DNA of 64,000 nucleotides from Kalmanozyma brasiliensis GHG001 (Eukaryota > Basidiomycota > Ustilaginomycetes > Ustilaginales): NCBI RefSeq assembly GCF_000497045.1, contig NW_015961957.1:124001-188000 (forward strand). Direction: 5' to 3'. Each line of letters starts with the position of its first letter. The first letter of the stretch is position 1. The notes under the pieces were generated by a model that saw nothing but the letters and a program-made list of their open reading frames with translations, was not told the DNA's origin and made no database searches. Shown one piece after another: positions 58,039 to 64,000 of this stretch. Position numbers and translations under genes: made by a program.

Positions 58039-61000
58039 TCATTGTCTGCGACCGGGCGAAGCGAAGGAACCGGGCAAGTGTGGATAGAGCCCCTTTCCGC
58101 CATCGCTATCCCTCGACTTCACCCGTTGCAGCGTGGCCTGATCCAGATTCATCCCCGAAAACGTCCCCAGACCGCCCGGCATGGCCCTGTCCTCCTTGAC
58201 GGGAGGAAAGTATCCTTCCACCGCCCCGCCCTCGAGCGGCGGCACGTCGGGATCGGGTGAGCCCGGCGCATCCTCTTCCCCAGCCTCACCGTTGGCGAAC
58301 TGGAACGCTTGCGCACGCAGGAAATCCAGCCCCAAAACGTCCGCAGAAGCGTAGTGCGCCGTGTTGGCGTCCACCACGCGGTGTTGGGGCGCCGAGAGCG
58401 CGTCGACCAGTGTCACGGGCGCAGAGGTCAGCATGGGCGATTGCGGGGTGGATGCTGTGCCGATGTAGTTGGTTGGCGGAGGCGGATGAGTTGAGATGTG
58501 CGCCGGTCTTTTGTGAGGCGAAGGTGAATCGTTGCCGGTCGCAGAGGATGCCTCGGAGATCGCGGTTGTGTGCGTGACGCCGGTATCGGTAGGATCGGTC
58601 GTGTGCGATGGTTGCTGCGGAGCTTGCTGGGCCTGTGGAGTGGTTTCTTGGGCAACATCGTCTGTCGTCTGGCCAATCTTCACAGGCGAGGACAAGTTTG
58701 CACCAACCACGACGCCCGCACTCGTACGCGTCGGCGTATCCGTGTCCATCGACATGTCCCCCTCGTCCTTCACCTCGATCTTCACGGGCGTCACAGGCGC
58801 ACCGAACGGCCCTGCACCCGCCCTCGCCCTCGCAGGAGACTCCTTCTTCGCCAACACCCCCGCTCCTCTCGCAGGCGTGGGCTTCGTCGGGCTAGCCGCG
58901 CGTCTCGCCTGCGGTGTCGTCGTGACATCGCCAAAGTTGGCCCTGCTCTTGCGCGTCCTCAGCACCCTCCCTGCTGGACTGTTCATGGCGCTCGTATCTG
59001 CGGTCAACCGCACCGCCGTTGCTGCCCGCGACGGCGTAGCAGTCGCGTTGAGCGGCACGACGTCTTTGCCGCATGCCTGTTCGAAGGCCGCAAACGCCTT
59101 CGAGGTGAGCGAGAGCCAGGGTGCCAATTCCGCCTGCCTGCGCTTGGGCGTGGTGTTCGTGCTCGCTGCGCCACTCGCCCCAGTACTGACGGCGGCGGCG
59201 GCGTGGGCGGCCATCTTCTTCGCTACCTTTTCAACCGCGATCAGGTTCTCCAATTTCCAGTATTCCGCCTCTTCCTCTGCCTGCGAGGCCGTCGAACCGA
59301 CGGCGAGACCAGTCACGTGCGCCAATGCAGCCGAGCACAACGCCCGGTCGCTATACCCACCCTCGAGCACCGACACGAGTTTGCCCTGCCCGTGCGCATC
59401 GGCAAAGTCGACAGCGTCTCGCGCAAACGTGTGGTAGAATGACGGCGGGACATGCTTGCCGTGCCGCTGCATGCCGGGATATTCGTAGGCGCAGGCGTCG
59501 AATCCAGCCGAGATGAGGATGAGCGTGGATTGTGGGGTGGCGGAGGTGGCCAAGAGGAAGCGCGCGGCTTTGCTGAAGAGGATCTTGTACTTGTCGTCGT
59601 AGAGGCGCTTGAAGTCGGACTCGGAGCGGTAGTGGTCCAGATGGACTGTGGTGTGTGTATGAAGAGGAAGAGGTGTCAGCAAGGGGTTCTGCTTCGACAA
59701 ATCGGAATGCTTCGAAGTCAAGCCCATTACTTTGGACGCCTCATGTCGCCCAGCATCTCGAAGGCAGCGGTCGTCTTTCTCGAGAGTAAGCGCACCGACA
59801 AAGCCCACGGGACAACCAGCGACTCTTTTCGATCTGCGTCACGGGACTGCCAAGCACGAGGCCCGCCTTCCTCGGACCTTTTACCATTGTTGTGCTTAAT
59901 CGTCGGCGTCCAAGGCTGATTGCTCTGCCACAATCCCGCTACTTACTGTTCCAGATCCATTGTCCGTGCGCGCCCTCAACGCAAGTGCTTGCATCCTTGA
60001 TCATGCTCGGATCGCCGTCTTCGCAGGGAAAAGACTCGATATCGTGCAGCGAGCTGTAGAAGAGTCTCAACGCCCTCGGTCCTGCTTGACGCTTCACCTC
60101 GGTCTCGTCCTGCTCGGACAGTGCCACCTTTGCAATCCTGCTGGCGTGGGCACGGCCGCTGCCGCTCCCCACGGCCTGCCGCGCTCGCTCGAGGGCAGCC
60201 GCACGCAGGCTCGAGATGCGTTCGGCGCGCTGGTCGTCGTGCTTGTTGGCGTCGGCGTTGATGCGCCATGCAAGGTTCTGGGTGCCATTGCCGTGGTGCA
60301 GGTCGATGTCGAATATGACGACGCGGTCGACGGCGTGTGTGAGGTAGGCGTGGGCGGCTGCGACGATGGCATTGTTGACCCAGCAGAAGCCCTGAGGCGT
60401 GGAGCCGGAGCAGTGGTGGCCTGGCGGTCGACTGAGCACGAAGGCGCGTTTGGCTGGTGGTGGGTTGGCGTGAGTCGACGAGTCGGGCTGGCTCACGCCT
60501 TCGTAGGTGATCTCTTTGAGCGCTGTTGGGGTCTGCGAACCCGAGCTGGCGGAAGCGGCTGCCCAAACGACGCGGTCGACCGCCTCGCAACAAGCGCCCA
60601 TGGCGTGTCGAATGGCTTCAGCAGATCCTCCTTCCAAGCTCCCTTCCTTCGATGGTCCTGCAAGGTACAAGTCGCCCTGCGGCAAGTGTTCGGGCACCTC
60701 GGAGACATGCATAGCATCGTCCCCCTCGCCGTCGCTAGAGGTATACGCTTCGCTGTCTTCCGGTATCGCCTTCGACGGCGACGAATGTTGTGGTTTGCGA
60801 TGTGAGAATGGCGGATGATTGGGTGCTCGGCTGCAGAGGTATTCGAGGTAGGCCGCATGCGACGTGCGCGGTGTAGAGGCGCCGGTGAACACATCTTTCT
60901 GCTGCTGCTGCGGATCGGTCATGATGGAGGAGGGCGTGGGTGTTGCCTCTCTTTCAGCTTTGGCGTGATCCGGGTTCGACAGCGAAGGGTTGGAAAGGTT

Positions 61001-61822
61001 CGCCGCTGGGATCTGCAAAGGTTCGGGAATGGCAGCACGCGCATCTCTCCGTTTCTGCTTGGCTTGGTCATACGCGCTCTCCAGCACAGTCACGAGCTCG
61101 TCCGAATGGGCATGGGCGAAAGCTACGGCGGGATGAGGCGGGTCGAGCGGCAAAGATCTTGTCGAATGGAGGACGCGGAACTTTTGCTGCGTTTGCGATG
61201 AGGTTGCTTGAGCCGCATCGCCCTGTACGGAGAGGGAGTTGAGTCGGGCTACCAGATCATCGTCGTCATTGCCTTGCGCCGGCGCTTTGATGAATGGCAG
61301 TGGTGGCACAGAAGCGTCGCTTGCGGAAGCGCCGCTCCACCTCGATGCTGGCGTGGGCGAAGTTTGAAAGGCGTTGTTGGAGACGGACGTGGGTAACGGC
61401 GGATGCTGCTCAGTGGTGGACGATTTGCCGATGGCAGTGGCGATGCCGAGCAGGACTGCACGGATTCGCTCTGGTCTCTCGACGATGAGACTCTTGTCCA
61501 CGCCACGAACGTATCTGTGATTCAGCACGGACGGTGCCAAGAGGACGTCGAGCTCGGCTGCTGAGTGTGCTGGGTTCGGAGCAGCCGTGTTGGCTGTGCT
61601 GACGGTGTGACTGTTCGAAGGAGTCACATTCCAGAATTCGGATCTTCCAGCTTGCGCTTCATTGCTGACGGGATTCGATGCAGAAGCGGATGCAGGAAGA
61701 GGAGGGGCTTGTGCGTCCGTCCGGATTCCTTCTTGCGATGGTGGCATGTCGGGCGGGGGAGTGGTGGATGCTTCCGGGGTATTTGCGCGTGAGCGATTGG
61801 GTATCTTGACGATGAACACCAT
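58039..61822 (-). CDS. HOS3: Histone deacetylase, Hos3 type
   Basis: A class II-like zinc deacetylase. Yeast Hos3 deacetylates histones and acts at the bud neck and nuclear pore. The exons are 59947-61822 and 58039-59645, joined across an unusually long 301-bp intron (GTAAGT...CAG). The splice creates HGQWIWN-IHLDHY, as expected for the family. The product is about 1160 residues. The disordered N-terminus is followed by SVLNHRYVRGVDKSLIVERP (about residue 100), a variable insert, and the active-site blocks RPPGHHCSGSTPQGFCWVNN (about 462-481) and FDIDLHHGNGTQ (about 505-516), then FYSSLHDIESFPCEDGD. Exon 2 starts IHLDHYRSESDF and has STLILISAGFDACAYEY and LVSVLEGGYSDRAL. The C-terminal 420 residues are Pro/Thr/Ala-rich. 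Catalytic His and Asp residues are all visible. Confidence 0.93.
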
Positions 61823-62031
61823 GCCGTCTGCTCAGCCGCCGCTGTCGCTGGTGCTGACTATGATGTCGGAATGATGGAACGATTTGATAGAGTGAGGCGT
61901 CTGGAATTGATGCATCCGACGCAGGGACCAGATGAACTACTCCTCTCAGCGTGTTGTTCTTTTCAGGCGCGTGAGAGCACGGCACGACGTCACGACGATC
62001 TTTGCATGAGATTCCAAAAACAAAAAGAAAA

Positions 62032-62147
62032 TGCTCCTTACCTGGGTCGAACAGGTGACCTCCCGATACCTTGTCCACTGCAAACAGTGGCGACTGGTGA
62101 AACTGAATTCTTCAGTCGGACGCTCGTACCAACTGAGCTAAAGAAGC
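62032..62147 (-). tRNA. tRNA-Phe(GAA) with 42-nt intron
   Basis: On the minus strand the cloverleaf is: acceptor GCTTCTT/AAGGAGC (one G-U pair), D stem GCTC/GAGC, anticodon stem TCCGA/TCGGG, loop CTGAAG-A, T stem ACCTG/CAGGT, T loop TTCGACC, discriminator A. The exons are 62110-62147 and 62032-62067. The intron 62068-62109 sits after position 37. Pol III T-runs follow immediately (plus-strand A-runs at 62016-62030). Anticodon GAA assigns phenylalanine. Confidence 0.94.
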
Positions 62148-62171
62148 GCTTGCCTGTCGAAGGCACAAGTA

Positions 62172-62182
62172 GCATATATATA
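62172..62182 (-). promoter_or_regulatory. TATA-like element upstream of tRNA-Phe
   Basis: On the minus strand this reads TATATATATGC and ends 25 bases before the tRNA 5' end. The position and core match the element upstream of the other tRNA-Phe copy. Confidence 0.65.
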
Positions 62183-62327
62183 CCCGTAAAAGCTTTGCAG
62201 AGGCTTGAGCGCAGGGACCAACTCGCTGCACCTCGAAGCCTCCACCTGCATCCAGCTCGATACCTTGCAACGTGCCATCCAGCACCCATCATCTCGAGTC
62301 AGCTTGTCCGTTATCGCTGTGTTCATC

Positions 62328-63302
62328 ATGTCGGCTTCCATCTTTGCTCGTCAGCCCATGCTCCTTCGCAGTCAAGCGCGCACCTCGCTGTGTCTTGTGC
62401 AACCCACAACCTTGCGCATCGGTTCTGCAACGCCCGCTTTGGCCGCACGATCCTTGCACACCACCCCTGCGCCCTCCGCTTCCGCCTCAAACCGTCGATG
62501 GCCACTCAAAACACTCTCCGGCGGCCTGGTTGTCGCAGGGTCGGGACTCTACTATCTGCAGCCGGACGCTCCCACGCGTAGCTTCTCCGTCCATTCCCCA
62601 CTCGAATCTTCGGAGAAACCAGTTACTGGGTCGTCTACCCTCGTTCGGCCCGCATCGCCCTCCGCGCCACGTCGTCAGACCGTGACACTGGTCTTCCTCA
62701 CCTCGTCCTCCTCCTCCGGCGGGCTGGTCAAGAGTCTCGTCTCCAACTTTGGCGGTGGAGGTGGGGAGAGGGAGAAGTGGTTCCCTTGGATCGGCTACTT
62801 CCGCGAGGCTGGGTACGATTGTCTCCAGATGAACCTTGCTCTGCCCCCTCAAGCAGAAGGAAGGAAGACGGAGAAGCTGGCAGACGAGCTTCACAGCCAG
62901 ATCCGACTGAGCAATTTGCAGCGTCAACCGGTGCTGTTTGTGCATCATTCCGCCGACAGCGCGCCAGAGGCAACCGCGAGCATTGTCAGTCAGTACATCG
63001 AGCCTGGGCAGTCGAGTGGCGGCGGCGGTGGGCTCTTGGGCAAGATCTTTGGTGGCGGCGGAATGTTTGGTGGGCGACCGGCGATCTCAGGGCTCGTGGT
63101 CATCTCCGATCTGGACGACGCTTCCGCCCTAACGCTGTTCGGCAAGCATCCCAAACTGAACACCCTCATCGTGGCCAATGGCGGAGCGAAGACCAGCGGC
63201 CATCAAGGAAAAGTGACGGTGCTGGACGCCGAGGGCAAGAAGCACGAAAGCATCATAAAGGATATCGAGCGGTGGCTCATCAAGGAAGGATATGAGGGAT
63301 AA
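62328..63302 (+). CDS. Predicted mitochondrial protein, possible alpha/beta-hydrolase fold
   Basis: A 324-residue product from MSASIFARQPMLLRSQARTS. The first 50 residues are rich in Arg, Ser, Ala and Leu without acidic residues, a typical mitochondrial presequence. A short hydrophobic segment follows near 65-77 (LSGGLVVAGSGLYYL). The rest has alternating beta/alpha segments (TVTLVFLTSSSSSGG, FPWIGYFREAGYDCLQMNLA, QPVLFVHHSADSA, ISGLVVISDLDDA, LNTLIVANGGAKTSG) suggesting an alpha/beta hydrolase-like fold. I see no clear G-x-S-x-G nucleophile elbow. Two Gly-rich loops (GGGGG, GGGGMFGG) interrupt it. The family is not identified. Confidence 0.7.
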   Translation: MSASIFARQPMLLRSQARTSLCLVQPTTLRIGSATPALAARSLHTTPAPSASASNRRWPLKTLSGGLVVAGSGLYYLQPDAPTRSFSVHSPLESSEKPVTGSSTLVRPASPSAPRRQTVTLVFLTSSSSSGGLVKSLVSNFGGGGGEREKWFPWIGYFREAGYDCLQMNLALPPQAEGRKTEKLADELHSQIRLSNLQRQPVLFVHHSADSAPEATASIVSQYIEPGQSSGGGGGLLGKIFGGGGMFGGRPAISGLVVISDLDDASALTLFGKHPKLNTLIVANGGAKTSGHQGKVTVLDAEGKKHESIIKDIERWLIKEGYEG

Positions 63303-63348
63303 TGCAGTTCTATGAAAGATGGTACAAATACAGTGGCGTGTGCGAATG

Positions 63349-64000
63349 TCATGCTTCTTGAATGGTGCTTTTGGGCCGGCTGTCGGCGGGTGTGGGCGCG
63401 GCTGTCGACTTTTCGTCCAGCGTCGTTTGACGAGACCACTCTGGGGTGGTGCTTTCCGCACCAGGTGTGATGCGAGCTTGTTCAATGTCTTGCATGTCTG
63501 ATGTTGGTGCGGATTGTGATGCGCTGTCCGACGATGGTTGCTGCTCTTGCTCGCGCAGCCGCCGTCGTTCCGCTCTTGGATTGAGAATGAGGTAGCAGGC
63601 AAAGATGCCCAGTTCGAGCACGACGATTCCGATGTAGCTGTGGTTCGATCAAAACAAAAGCTCAGACTCGTCAGTGCCCAAACCCTTGATGAGCCATCGA
63701 CCACGTTTGTGACTTACTTTGCAGCAGCGATCCCATCAAAGCTCTCCTTGAATACCAGGCTCAACAGACTGAACACCCCACCCGAGCAGTCGATCGCCAG
63801 GAATAGCAGACTGATTCCCCTCACCTCCTTCAACCGCCAGATCTCGTAGTACTGCGGCACTAACCCGACGACGATCAGCACGGCTCCTACGATACCCATC
63901 GTCTTTGTCGCCGCGGATGTGCCTCTCCTCTCGCCGAGCTTGCACAGGAAGTAGAAGGCCACCTCGAACCCTCCCGCCAGTGCACCACTTGCTATCGCTC
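63349..64000 (-). CDS. PQ-loop repeat membrane protein, 5' end beyond window
   Basis: Exon 2 is 63349-63637. The exon before it runs from 63718 past the right edge. The 80-bp intron (GTAAGT...CAG) joins DGIAAAN to YIGIVVLELGIF. The visible part has AIASGALAGGFEVAFYFLC, a PQ-loop (VLIVVGLVPQYYEIW) within a membrane helix, GISLLFLAIDCSGGVFSLLSL, and a further helix ELGIFACYLILNP. The soluble tail is Ser/Thr/Gln-rich. PQ-loop proteins of this type are seven-helix vacuolar or lysosomal amino-acid exporters or related transporters. The N-terminal helices and first PQ-loop are off the window. The substrate cannot be assigned. Confidence 0.88.

Overview
The window looks like nuclear DNA from a basidiomycete yeast or smut fungus, most likely Ustilaginomycotina (the Ustilago, Sporisorium and Pseudozyma group). 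This is an inference from gene content. Genes are eukaryotic, dense and intron-poor, with short GT-AG introns. Fungus-specific genes (ERT1-type regulator, SREBP Sre1, Pkc1 with a DYG motif, Hos3, Opi3) are present, and tRNA genes carry introns next to position 37. I support 27 protein genes, two complete tRNA genes, one tRNA gene broken by an assembly gap, and one tandemly duplicated tRNA 5' half. There is no CRISPR array, insertion sequence, plasmid or viral segment. Most long overlapping reading frames are antisense shadows of GC-rich genes.

Layout. 0.8-8 kb: SEM1 (proteasome lid), ATE1 (arginyl transferase), a large ELP2 gene carrying an embedded phosphopantetheine adenylyltransferase (PPAT) domain, and RBX1 (cullin RING subunit). 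8.5-16 kb: an Atg14-type autophagy gene, two hypothetical genes and a zinc alcohol dehydrogenase. 16-25 kb: tRNA-Thr(UGU) with a duplicated 5' half, a Tcd1-type t6A dehydratase, ILV3, a GPI-anchored secreted protein, SND2/TMEM208 and a small secreted protein. 25-36 kb: the splicing helicase PRP2, a Psr1-type phosphatase and SRE1, all on the minus strand. 36-48 kb: a tRNA-Phe copy cut by N's, BMS1, an ERT1-type regulator, a hypothetical gene and OPI3. 48-64 kb: PKC1, an F-BAR/RhoGAP-like protein, RIO1, HOS3, a complete tRNA-Phe(GAA), a predicted mitochondrial protein, and a PQ-loop membrane protein that runs off the right end.

How they work together. These are mostly unlinked housekeeping functions, as expected for fungal chromosomes. 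Three of the first four genes belong to the ubiquitin-proteasome system. A second loose theme is tRNA and translation (ELP2, tRNA-Thr, TCD, ATE1, and BMS1/RIO1 for 40S assembly). PKC1 sits tail to tail with a RhoGAP-like gene; Rho1 activates Pkc1 in fungi, so this pair is functionally suggestive.

The most striking observation is the ELP2-PPAT reading frame. A whole CoA-biosynthesis enzyme domain is inserted, in frame and without introns, between the two WD40 propellers of an Elongator subunit. Elongator chemistry consumes acetyl-CoA, so the fusion joins CoA supply to a CoA-dependent tRNA-modifying machine.
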